Origin: Bacteroidota bacterium
GTDB lineage: Bacteria > Bacteroidota > Bacteroidia > Chitinophagales > Chitinophagaceae
Assembly (NCBI GenBank): GCA_018266575.1
Contig: JAFEAE010000028.1
Span: forward strand, 1-34,864
Length of the DNA: 34,864 nucleotides
Direction: 5' to 3'
Part shown: piece after piece, positions 16,219-24,463 of the stretch
Position numbering within the stretch: the first letter of the stretch is position 1
Layout: each line of letters opens with the position of its first letter
Program-made: the position numbers and the translations under genes
Notes under the pieces: model-generated
The model's database searches: none
Seen by the model: only the letters and a program-made list of their open reading frames with translations
Told to the model about the DNA's origin: nothing

Positions 16219-19200
16219 ATGAACAAGAATCTTCAAAGCATATCTGACAGTATTCAGCAGAATAATAAATTGGCTGCAGAGCAGAAAGAAATGCTATTAA
16301 AGCTTTTGAAAAATGCAGACAAAGAACTGGAGATTGCCAACTTCAAGCTCGACAGGACTGAAAAAGTAAAACGCACCACTGCAATTTTATTGGAAGAAAC
16401 GATTGAAGAACTCGAGAACAAAAGAAAAGCTGTTGAGGCGCAGAACAGAGAACTGGAAATAGAATCTTCGCTCGAAAGAGTGAGGACAGTTGCGATGAGC
16501 ATGAACAAGCCCGACGATATGCTTCATGTTTGCCAGACTATTTCCGAGCAATTAGAATTATTGAAAGTAAAAGAAATCCGCAATGTGCAGACTGCCATCT
16601 TTTATCAAGAGAAAGGAACCTACATGAACTATGAATATTATGCAAAGCACCAAAAAACATTTATCACTGAAACAACTTACACAAACCATGAAATCCATGA
16701 AGCTTTCGCAGAAAAAATGCTGAAAGGCGACGGCGAATTTTATATCACACATATTAATGGAGATGAAATAAAAGAATGGATTGCTTATCAAAAAACAACC
16801 AATGTTTTTGTTGATGATTATTTGTACACAGCTCCTTCATTAAATTATTATTGGTTCTCACTGGGCCCGGTTGCGCTGGGCATTTCTACGTATGTTGCCT
16901 TGACTGATGTAGAAACCAATTTGTTCAGGCGTTTCCTGAAAGTGTTCGAATTGTCCTATCGAAGATATCTCGATATTGAAAAAGCAGAAGCACAATCGAG
17001 GGAATCGCAAATTCAATTAGCATTAGAAAGGGTTCGTGCAAGAACGATGGCGATGCAGAAAAGTAGTGAACTTTCGGAAACAGTTTACCTTCTTTTCCAG
17101 CAATTCAAAGAATTAGGAGAAAAGCCGGACCAGGCAACTATCGGCATCATTAATGAAAACGAAAATGTGATTGAATACTGGGTGACGATGTATGGGAAAA
17201 AGGAGAATGCTGTATTTAAATTCTCAATGGATGAGCCACATGTAACTAACAGAATTTACAAAGGATGGAAAGAAAATAAAAAGTCATTGGTCATTGATCT
17301 CAGCGGAAGAGAATTATTTGAATTTGCCAATTACCGGGCGGGCATGGGCGGCGCCAAATATAATCCCGATGAAAAACGGCGCATTATTAATGTGGCATTT
17401 TTTTCAAAAGGCTTGCTGAATGTGCAATCAAATGAATCACGTTCTGAAGAAAGTATTAAATTATTAGAAAGGTTCGCTACAGTTTTCGAACAAACCTATA
17501 CACGCTTCCTCGACCTGCAAAAAGCAGAAGCACAGGCACGCGAATCACAAATAGAAGCGGCATTGGAAAGGATAAGAAGCCGCTCTTTGGCAATGCATAA
17601 AAGTGAGGAACTAAAAGACGTGATACGCGTGGTGCTTGCGCAATTCGCCCAACTCCATATCAATGTGGAACATGCCGGTTTCTATATTAATTACAAAGCC
17701 AATGATGATATGCATATCTGGCTGGCCGACCCGAACATCGAACCATTCTATGCAATCATTCCTTATTTTGACTCGCCTACATGGAAAAGTTATTTAGACG
17801 CCAAAACAACCGGAAAAAATTTTTATACCGACTTGCTGGATTTTGAAGAAAAAAACAAATTCTATAAATCCCTCTTCAAATTATTTACGGTACCCGAAGA
17901 TGCTAAGAAATTTTATTTGGAATGCAAGGGGCTTGCTGTATCTACGGTTTTGTTGGATAATGTTGGGCTTTACATCGAAAATTTTGATGCAGTTCCCTAT
18001 ACCGATGAAGAAAATAATATTCTTATGCGGTTCGGGAAAGTATTCCAGCAAACCTATACACGTTTCCTCGACTTAAAAAACGCAGAAGCACAGGCAAGGG
18101 AAGCGCAGATTGAAACTGCGTTGGAAAAAGTGAGAAGCAGGACACTCGCCATGCAAAAAAGTGATGAGCTTGCAGAAACTTCCGCCGAACTTTTTAAACA
18201 GATTATTGCTTTAGGTATTTCGCCAAACCGGTTATACATCAACATTATTAAAGACAGCAACGGTGATGCAGAGTTCTGGATTACCGATGAAGACGGCAGT
18301 AAGGTGAGTATGGCTTATGAAGACAACCTGAACAATAACCCTACATTCAGGAAAATGTTTGATGGATGGAAATCAAAAACCAAATCGCTTGTTATTGATA
18401 TGCATGATGAAGAACTGCAGGAGTATTTCAGTTATCTCAATTCCATCAATGTTCCTTTCAAAGGCGGCCTTTCACAGAAAAGAAGAGTGCAGCACCTTGC
18501 ATTTTTCAGCAAGGGGTTTATCGGAATGGCATCTCCGGATGAGCAACCTGCCGAAACCATGCAATTACTGGAGAGGTTTGCTTATGTGTTCAATCTTACT
18601 TACACCCGCTTCAATGATTTGCAAATTGCAGAAGCTCATGCTGTGCAGGCCGAACAGGACCTGATAGAAATAAAAGCCGCAAGAAAAAAAGCAGAAGAAA
18701 CTTTGGAAGAATTGCAAGCAACACAAAAGCAACTCATTCAATCCGAAAAAATGGCTTCTCTTGGTGAATTGACAGCGGGTATTGCCCATGAAATTCAAAA
18801 TCCGTTAAACTTCGTGAATAATTTTTCCGAGGTGAGTTGCGAGTTAATCGAAGAACTGAAAAGTGAAAGGGCAAAGGTGAAAGGAGAAAGGGATGAAGAC
18901 CTGGAAAATGAAATACTGAATGATATAGAGCAGAATTTGCAAAAAATAAATCATCATGGCAAACGTGCGGATGCGATTGTAAAAGGGATGCTGCAGCATT
19001 CAAGAAAGAGTGAAGGCAAAAAAGAACCAACAGATATTAATGCATTATGTGATGAATATTTGCGGTTGAGTTATCATGGCCTGCGTGCAAAAGACAAAAG
19101 TTTTAATGCAGAAATGAAAACTGATTTTGATACAACATTATCTAAGTTAAATGTAGTGCCGCAGGATATCGGCAGAGTGATGTTGAATCTGTTTAATAAT

Positions 19201-19506
19201 GCTTTTTATGCAATAAGCGAAAGGCAAAAGGCAGAAGGCGAAAGGTTTAAAGCATTAATTTCAGTTCAGACGAAAAATTCAGAAAAAAGGATATTCATCT
19301 CCGTTAGTGACAATGGCAATGGCATTCCAACTTCAATAAAAGAAAAAATATTCCAGCCATTCTTTACCACCAAACCTACAGGAAGCGGAACCGGATTGGG
19401 TTTGAGCTTAAGTTATGATATTATCAAAGCGCATGGCGGTGAAATAAAAGTAGAATCAAAAGAAAACGAAGGATCAACATTTATTATTCAATTGCCAATT
19501 GAATAA
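16219..19506 (+). CDS. Soluble histidine kinase with four tandem sensory repeats
   Basis: The 1095-residue protein has no membrane segment. After an N-terminal coiled coil (about 1-80), four related modules of about 180 residues follow (about 83-267, 268-446, 447-632, 633-815). Each opens with a signalling helix like ALERVRARTMAMQKS and closes with a segment like RFATVFEQTYTRFLDLQKAE. The modules look GAF-like, but their ligand is not recognised. A HisKA domain follows with H857 in GIAHEIQNPL, then HATPase (NVVPQDIGRVMLNLFNNAF, DNGNGIP, GTGLGLSLSYDI). It abuts the FIST gene upstream and its kinase core resembles those at 11841 and 20412. No receiver is fused to it; the nearest are at 24086 and 24460. 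Confidence 0.9.
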   Translation: MNKNLQSISDSIQQNNKLAAEQKEMLLKLLKNADKELEIANFKLDRTEKVKRTTAILLEETIEELENKRKAVEAQNRELEIESSLERVRTVAMSMNKPDDMLHVCQTISEQLELLKVKEIRNVQTAIFYQEKGTYMNYEYYAKHQKTFITETTYTNHEIHEAFAEKMLKGDGEFYITHINGDEIKEWIAYQKTTNVFVDDYLYTAPSLNYYWFSLGPVALGISTYVALTDVETNLFRRFLKVFELSYRRYLDIEKAEAQSRESQIQLALERVRARTMAMQKSSELSETVYLLFQQFKELGEKPDQATIGIINENENVIEYWVTMYGKKENAVFKFSMDEPHVTNRIYKGWKENKKSLVIDLSGRELFEFANYRAGMGGAKYNPDEKRRIINVAFFSKGLLNVQSNESRSEESIKLLERFATVFEQTYTRFLDLQKAEAQARESQIEAALERIRSRSLAMHKSEELKDVIRVVLAQFAQLHINVEHAGFYINYKANDDMHIWLADPNIEPFYAIIPYFDSPTWKSYLDAKTTGKNFYTDLLDFEEKNKFYKSLFKLFTVPEDAKKFYLECKGLAVSTVLLDNVGLYIENFDAVPYTDEENNILMRFGKVFQQTYTRFLDLKNAEAQAREAQIETALEKVRSRTLAMQKSDELAETSAELFKQIIALGISPNRLYINIIKDSNGDAEFWITDEDGSKVSMAYEDNLNNNPTFRKMFDGWKSKTKSLVIDMHDEELQEYFSYLNSINVPFKGGLSQKRRVQHLAFFSKGFIGMASPDEQPAETMQLLERFAYVFNLTYTRFNDLQIAEAHAVQAEQDLIEIKAARKKAEETLEELQATQKQLIQSEKMASLGELTAGIAHEIQNPLNFVNNFSEVSCELIEELKSERAKVKGERDEDLENEILNDIEQNLQKINHHGKRADAIVKGMLQHSRKSEGKKEPTDINALCDEYLRLSYHGLRAKDKSFNAEMKTDFDTTLSKLNVVPQDIGRVMLNLFNNAFYAISERQKAEGERFKALISVQTKNSEKRIFISVSDNGNGIPTSIKEKIFQPFFTTKPTGSGTGLGLSLSYDIIKAHGGEIKVESKENEGSTFIIQLPIE

Positions 19507-19507
19507 A

Positions 19508-19557
19508 CGGAAATTGTCTGAACAGGGATTTGAGGAGGTTTTTGGGATGAATGGGAT
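19508..19557. repeat. Possible interspersed repeat remnant
   Basis: The short intergenic stretch after the kinase stop (containing TTGTCTGAACAGGGATTT and GGGATGAATGGGATT) is G-rich and unlike the surrounding AT-rich DNA. It resembles short dispersed repeats common in Bacteroidota intergenic regions. This is recalled resemblance only; no second copy was seen in the window. Confidence 0.3.
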
Positions 19558-19623
19558 TGGTAATACCAAATGAAACTATAACATTCGAAAAATCATTTCA
19601 AATCGTACCTCAAATATCAAGTA

Positions 19624-20298
19624 TCAAATTTCTCCCACATCACTCTGCCTGTTCTGGGTGTGTAGTTTCGCAATTATATCGTGGCTGAATAATGAATGAA
19701 TCTCGTGCCGTAAAATGTGGTCTTTCTTCATCAATGCTTTTAATTTTTCCTTTTTCCAGCCGATCACCTTTGCATGGCCGGATGCAATAACATCTGCGGA
19801 AGGTAAGTTGCCGGTAAGAAAACTCATCTCGCCAATAAAATTCCCTTTCTTAATTGTGGAGATTTTTTTGTCTTCGATACGTACGTCCGCTTCTCCATCT
19901 ACCAATAAAAAAATTTTCTCCGCATGTACATTTTCTGTGATGATGTGTTTGTGTTCATGATAATTTTCCCATGAACCTGCCCGTACCAGTTTTTTAAAAT
20001 TCAATATATCCATTTTTTCCCCGATCAGTATAAATGCCTGCAACTCATCTTCCGAAAAATTCAAAAACTTTTTTTGGTACACCACCCGTAATATCTGGTA
20101 AATATTTATAACGATCAGCGCTATATCCCACGAAATTGGTGTCCACAGCGGCTTTTCGGCGATCATAAAATTATATGCAATCTCTGTAGCTGCGGCAATT
20201 ATGAAAACCCACCGCAGGTACAAAATGTTCCGGAAGGCTGAACCAATGGTATAAAGCGCACTCGAAAGATGGCCAAGCAATTCAATGGCATTAAACAT
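19624..20298 (-). CDS. Popeye-like membrane protein with cyclic-nucleotide-binding domain
   Basis: The 224-residue protein has three predicted N-terminal membrane helices (about 6-22, 27-46, 57-73) and then a cytosolic cNMP-binding (CRP-type) beta-roll (about 85-205). The layout is the same as in POPDC/Popeye proteins. The phosphate-binding cassette is recognisable (GNFIGEMSFLTGNLPSADV, G156-E157), but the Arg that normally contacts the cyclic phosphate is replaced by P166, so binding may be altered, as it is in Popeye proteins. There is no DNA-binding domain. It is divergent from the kinase-receiver-cyclase operon starting 113 bases away, which makes it a candidate cyclic-nucleotide receptor for that operon's product (inference). 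Confidence 0.82.
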   Translation of the reverse strand: MFNAIELLGHLSSALYTIGSAFRNILYLRWVFIIAAATEIAYNFMIAEKPLWTPISWDIALIVINIYQILRVVYQKKFLNFSEDELQAFILIGEKMDILNFKKLVRAGSWENYHEHKHIITENVHAEKIFLLVDGEADVRIEDKKISTIKKGNFIGEMSFLTGNLPSADVIASGHAKVIGWKKEKLKALMKKDHILRHEIHSLFSHDIIAKLHTQNRQSDVGEI

Positions 20299-20411
20299 AA
20301 ATCTGTTTTTTAAAAGCTAATTATAAAACCGCATATTCGGAAAAAATGTTTCTTCAAGCCTTAAAAATATGCTGCAGGCAATTCAGTCAAAAATGTATAA
20401 ATTTATAGCTT
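20299..20411. promoter_or_regulatory. Divergent promoter region, Popeye-like gene and kinase-cyclase operon
   Basis: This 113-base AT-rich region separates two head-to-head genes and must carry both promoters. No complete -33/-7 pair was recognised. The sequence TATAAATTTATA (20396-20407) sits 4 bases before the plus-strand ATG and is probably just AT-rich DNA. Confidence 0.4.
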
Positions 20412-23400
20412 ATGCGCAACGCAACCCTTAACTGCTTTTTGTTAATCATTACAACGCTCGCCTGTTGCTGCATGCTTTCATGCAGTAACCGCACAACAGA
20501 AATACCGTTTCCAGCGAGCGATAGCGGATATGAACAACCAAAGATCGTTCCCCTGGTTTTTAGCGGAGAGAAGAAAATGAATTTTGTAACAGTGAAAGCA
20601 GGCGCTATAAAACCTTCTGTAAAAACCTTAGACCTTACTAAACTTCCCGTTGAAACATACGACCGCACCGAGAAAAGAATGTTCAGTAAAAAACCGGAAG
20701 AAAAGCCATTCAATATTCAATCATTGGCAGAGACAGATCTTGACATCAGTAAGATCGCCTCTAAAAAAATCACTTTTAAAACAATTATTTTACCTCCCCC
20801 TGTTGTAGTCAAGGCTGCACCGTTATCGCCCAAAAGCGGCACTCCGCTTTCGATCATGGATGTTGGCAAATTGCAGGGATTATCCAGTAAATATATTTTG
20901 TGTTTATTTAAAGATCGTGAAGGCTTTATATGGATCGGAACATCAAAAGGCCTTTTCCGTTATGATGGGGAATATATGATCAAATACGATCTGAGGAATG
21001 GACTTTCTGTGCTGGATATGGTGGAAGACAATGATGGTAAAATGTGGCTGATTAATAAGAACGGTTTTGGTGTGATCGATTTTAAAACACATATCCTCCG
21101 TTACACATTTGACATTTCTGCGCACGTCCCTAATTTACCACGCATGACGAAAGACAGCCGCGGGCAATTATGGCTTGCGCAAACTGATCAGCCGGGGACA
21201 TACGTGATAGATACAAAAACAGAGACCTATAGAAAATTAGATAGCGCTTCCGGTTTCCCTGCCGAAAAGGTTTTTCAAACTGCAGAAGACAAAAACAAAA
21301 ACATTTGGATCAGCACCGCAAAAGGTGTATTGATTTTTAACCCGCAGACAAATAAACTAAAACACATTGATAAAGAAAACGGCCTTTCAGGTGAATATGC
21401 AGAAGCGATCATGTGTGATAGAAATGATAACATCTGGATTGGTTATTACGATGGTGGTATAGATGAAATTAATGCTGAAAAAGGTGTTATCAAAAGTTAC
21501 GTGGAATTGCAGGGAGTAAAAAATAAAGACATATACAGTTTGAAGTTTGATAAAAAAGGCGGCTTGTGGATGGGTACCCATATAGGCCTTGTGATATTGG
21601 ATACTGCAAAATCGTTTGCTAAATACTTTCCAAAAGAAGATGGCATCAATGACGATTTTGTATTGGGCCTTTTATTCGATGACAGGGGCCGTGCATGGGT
21701 GGGCACCTACCAGACGGGATTGTATGTGATGGACCGCAATGCAACTCCTGTATATCCTGTAGGGGCGAGAAGCATGTCAACGATCATGGAGGCAAGTAAC
21801 GGAACGATCTGGTATGGCACAGCATCCGACGGAATAATAGTGGTGGATGAAAATAAAAATACCGTTCAAACAATACGAAAAGAACAAGGCCTGAGCGATA
21901 ATGCCATGCAAGGTTTATGGGAAGATGCAAATAAAAATATATACATCACAAGCGGCGGAGGTTTTGATGTGTACGATCCGCGGCATAAACTGATAGAACG
22001 CATTGGTAAAAAAGAAGGGTTTGTAAGCGATACAATTTATTCGCTGCTGATAGACCACCTCGGGAATTTCTGGCTTACAGGGCCATCTGAAGGAGTGGAA
22101 TTTATAGACTCTGCAAAAACAACAATCAGGCATGCAGGGGTGCAGGAAGGATTAAATGATTACAACATCCAGGATGTTAAAGAAGATAAGCAAGGATCAA
22201 TCTGGTTAGTTACCGGCGGTGCAGGCGGAGTTGATATATATGATCCGTCGAGCTCAACAGTAAAATACCTGAACAACCTTCCCGGGTTAAAAGATACCTG
22301 TTTTCGGTTAATGATGCCGGACTCAAAAGGAAGAATGTGGATCGGCACAGATAAAGGAATTTATATTGCAGACCCCAAAGAAAAAACGGTAACCATACTT
22401 ACCACTGAACAAGGTTTGCCAAATAATTATGTGGTTTCGATGAATGAGCATAACGGAAACATTATTGCCAACACAAAAAACAAAGCAGCTGTCATCACAC
22501 CACCGAAAGAAGCAAATGGGAAATGGCATGTGGCGCTGCTCGCAAAATCTGAGCCGCTGATAAAATCTGCAGTAACATGGAACTCTGATCTCATAACAAA
22601 AGACGGAAGATTTTTATGGGGTGATAATGGCGTTGCGATCATAGATACTATACAACCGCAACAAGACAGTGCTGTAACATTCATCACTGGCATAACAGTG
22701 ATGAGCCAGCCGCAATATTTCACCAATACTTCAACAGCAGAAGCATCTTCGGTGGATACATCTGCTACTGTAAAGCCAAATGATTACAAAGAAGCCGGGT
22801 TCAGTGATAATAATAAATTTAGTTGGGACAGTTTGCAAGGGCCCTATAATCTGCCCGTAAACCTCAGCCTTCCTTATGATCAGAATTACCTGCAGTTTCA
22901 ATATGCACAGCATCATTCCGGAAGACAGGACACCACATACTATTGTTATATCCTTGAAGGAATTGATAAACACTGGAGCCCTTTTACTTCCAATGTTTTT
23001 ACAGAAAATTATCTCAATCTTCCCCCGGGGCATTATACATTTAAAGTACGCAGCAAAGACCTGAGCGGGCATTGGGGCAAAGCAGCAACGTTTAATTTTG
23101 AGATATTGCCACCGTGGTGGAAAACATGGTGGGCATATACCATTTATGCATTGCTGTTTTTTGGGGCGATAAGCGGATTTATTCAATACCGTTCAAAAAG
23201 ATTAATAAAAGAAAACCGCATACTCGAAGAAAAAGTAGAACATCGTACCAATCAATTGAAACAATCACTGGAAGAATTGAAATCAACACAAAACCAGTTG
23301 ATACAATCTGAAAAGATGGCTTCGCTGGGAGAATTGACTGCAGGCATTGCACATGAAATTCAAAACCCGCTGAACTTTGTAAATAATTTTTCAGACCTGA

Positions 23401-24071
23401 GCGTTGAGCTGGCAGGGGAATTGAAAGAAACATTGAACACTACAGAAATTGATCCGGCAAAAAAACAAGATATAGAAGCAATAGTAGATGACATTGTACA
23501 AAATCAACAGAAAATAAATTTTCACGGCAAACGTGCAGATGCTATTGTAAAAGGTATGTTGCAGCACAGCCGGAGCAACAGCGGTGCGAAAGAACTGACA
23601 GATATCAATAACCTTTGCGATGAATATTTCAGGTTAAGTTATCACGGGCTTCGTGCAAAAGACAAATCGTTCAATGCAAAAATGATCAATGAATTTGATC
23701 CGAATGTTGGAAAAATAAATGTAGTGCCGCAGGATTTAGGAAGAGTTATTTTGAATCTTATCACCAACGCATTTTATTCCGTAACCGAAAAAAAGAAATT
23801 GAATATTGAAGGATATGACCCTACTGTTTGGGTATCTACAAAAAAAATAAATGGCAAAACGGAGATACATGTAAAAGATAATGGAATGGGAGTTCCGCAA
23901 AAAGTGATCGATAAAATTTTTCAGCCGTTCTTTACAACAAAACCTGTGGGGCAAGGAACAGGTTTAGGATTATCGTTAAGTTATGATATTGTAAAAGCGC
24001 ATAACGGCGATTTAAAAGTGGAAACAAAAGAAGGCGAAGGCGCAGAATTTATTATTCAATTACCATCATAA
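20412..24071 (+). CDS. Propeller-sensor histidine kinase (Reg_prop, Y_Y_Y-like, TM, HisKA-HATPase)
   Basis: The 1219-residue protein opens with a Cys-rich export signal (residues 1-24; MLSC is an imperfect lipobox, so a lipoprotein or a signal anchor is possible). An unusual extension of about 130 residues with no recognised domain follows. The rest is a Reg_prop propeller (about 155-730; FIWIGTSKGLFRYDG, RMWIGTDKGIYIAD), a Y_Y_Y-like Ig domain (about 820-895), a membrane helix (about 905-925), HisKA with H981 in GIAHEIQNPL, and HATPase (DNGMGVP, GTGLGLSLSYDI). Unlike the HTCS at 3328 it has no receiver or AraC part; those roles are probably taken by the two receiver genes that follow 14 bases later in the same operon. 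The signal sensed is unknown. Confidence 0.92.
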   Translation: MRNATLNCFLLIITTLACCCMLSCSNRTTEIPFPASDSGYEQPKIVPLVFSGEKKMNFVTVKAGAIKPSVKTLDLTKLPVETYDRTEKRMFSKKPEEKPFNIQSLAETDLDISKIASKKITFKTIILPPPVVVKAAPLSPKSGTPLSIMDVGKLQGLSSKYILCLFKDREGFIWIGTSKGLFRYDGEYMIKYDLRNGLSVLDMVEDNDGKMWLINKNGFGVIDFKTHILRYTFDISAHVPNLPRMTKDSRGQLWLAQTDQPGTYVIDTKTETYRKLDSASGFPAEKVFQTAEDKNKNIWISTAKGVLIFNPQTNKLKHIDKENGLSGEYAEAIMCDRNDNIWIGYYDGGIDEINAEKGVIKSYVELQGVKNKDIYSLKFDKKGGLWMGTHIGLVILDTAKSFAKYFPKEDGINDDFVLGLLFDDRGRAWVGTYQTGLYVMDRNATPVYPVGARSMSTIMEASNGTIWYGTASDGIIVVDENKNTVQTIRKEQGLSDNAMQGLWEDANKNIYITSGGGFDVYDPRHKLIERIGKKEGFVSDTIYSLLIDHLGNFWLTGPSEGVEFIDSAKTTIRHAGVQEGLNDYNIQDVKEDKQGSIWLVTGGAGGVDIYDPSSSTVKYLNNLPGLKDTCFRLMMPDSKGRMWIGTDKGIYIADPKEKTVTILTTEQGLPNNYVVSMNEHNGNIIANTKNKAAVITPPKEANGKWHVALLAKSEPLIKSAVTWNSDLITKDGRFLWGDNGVAIIDTIQPQQDSAVTFITGITVMSQPQYFTNTSTAEASSVDTSATVKPNDYKEAGFSDNNKFSWDSLQGPYNLPVNLSLPYDQNYLQFQYAQHHSGRQDTTYYCYILEGIDKHWSPFTSNVFTENYLNLPPGHYTFKVRSKDLSGHWGKAATFNFEILPPWWKTWWAYTIYALLFFGAISGFIQYRSKRLIKENRILEEKVEHRTNQLKQSLEELKSTQNQLIQSEKMASLGELTAGIAHEIQNPLNFVNNFSDLSVELAGELKETLNTTEIDPAKKQDIEAIVDDIVQNQQKINFHGKRADAIVKGMLQHSRSNSGAKELTDINNLCDEYFRLSYHGLRAKDKSFNAKMINEFDPNVGKINVVPQDLGRVILNLITNAFYSVTEKKKLNIEGYDPTVWVSTKKINGKTEIHVKDNGMGVPQKVIDKIFQPFFTTKPVGQGTGLGLSLSYDIVKAHNGDLKVETKEGEGAEFIIQLPS

Positions 24072-24085
24072 ACTATATTCGCGAA

Positions 24086-24463
24086 ATGAAAATTTTAGTA
24101 GTAGACGATGAGACGGATATACAGACACTTTTTCAACAGCGTTTCAGAAAAGAAATACGGGAACATAGTATGGAGTTTGCATTTGCATTTTCCGGAGAAG
24201 AAGCATTGACATTCTTGCAAAACAATATACATGAAGCAGTGTTAATACTTTCCGATATTAACATGCCTGGGATGAGCGGCCTGGAATTATTGAAACGCAT
24301 AAAACAAAAATTTGAAAACCCGCCGCCTGTAGTAGTGATGATCACTGCTTATGGAGACGCAGATAATTACAAACAGGCAATGGACCTTGGTGCTGATGAT
24401 TTTTTAACGAAGCCTGTAGATTTTAATGTATTGAAAGAAAAACTTAAATCATTACTCGGATGA
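24086..24463 (+). CDS. Stand-alone response-regulator receiver (CheY-like)
   Basis: This 125-residue protein is a single receiver domain: acidic pocket VVDDETD near residue 8, phospho-acceptor D57 in LSDINMPGMSG, conserved Thr in VMITAYGD and Lys in FLTKPVD. With no output domain it must act by protein contact or as a phosphate relay or sink. It lies 14 bases after the propeller kinase and its stop overlaps the start of the receiver-cyclase gene (ATGA), so the three genes are tightly coupled. The kinase at 20412 is the likely phosphodonor; the kinases at 11841 and 16219 could also serve it. Confidence 0.93.
   Translation: MKILVVDDETDIQTLFQQRFRKEIREHSMEFAFAFSGEEALTFLQNNIHEAVLILSDINMPGMSGLELLKRIKQKFENPPPVVVMITAYGDADNYKQAMDLGADDFLTKPVDFNVLKEKLKSLLG

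Noticed and set aside
20396..20407. Palindrome TATAAATTTATA before the propeller kinase
   Set aside because: AT-only palindromes of this length are expected by chance in this AT-rich intergenic DNA.
22731..23186. 151-residue minus-strand frame inside the propeller kinase
   Set aside because: Antisense shadow of well-supported coding sequence.
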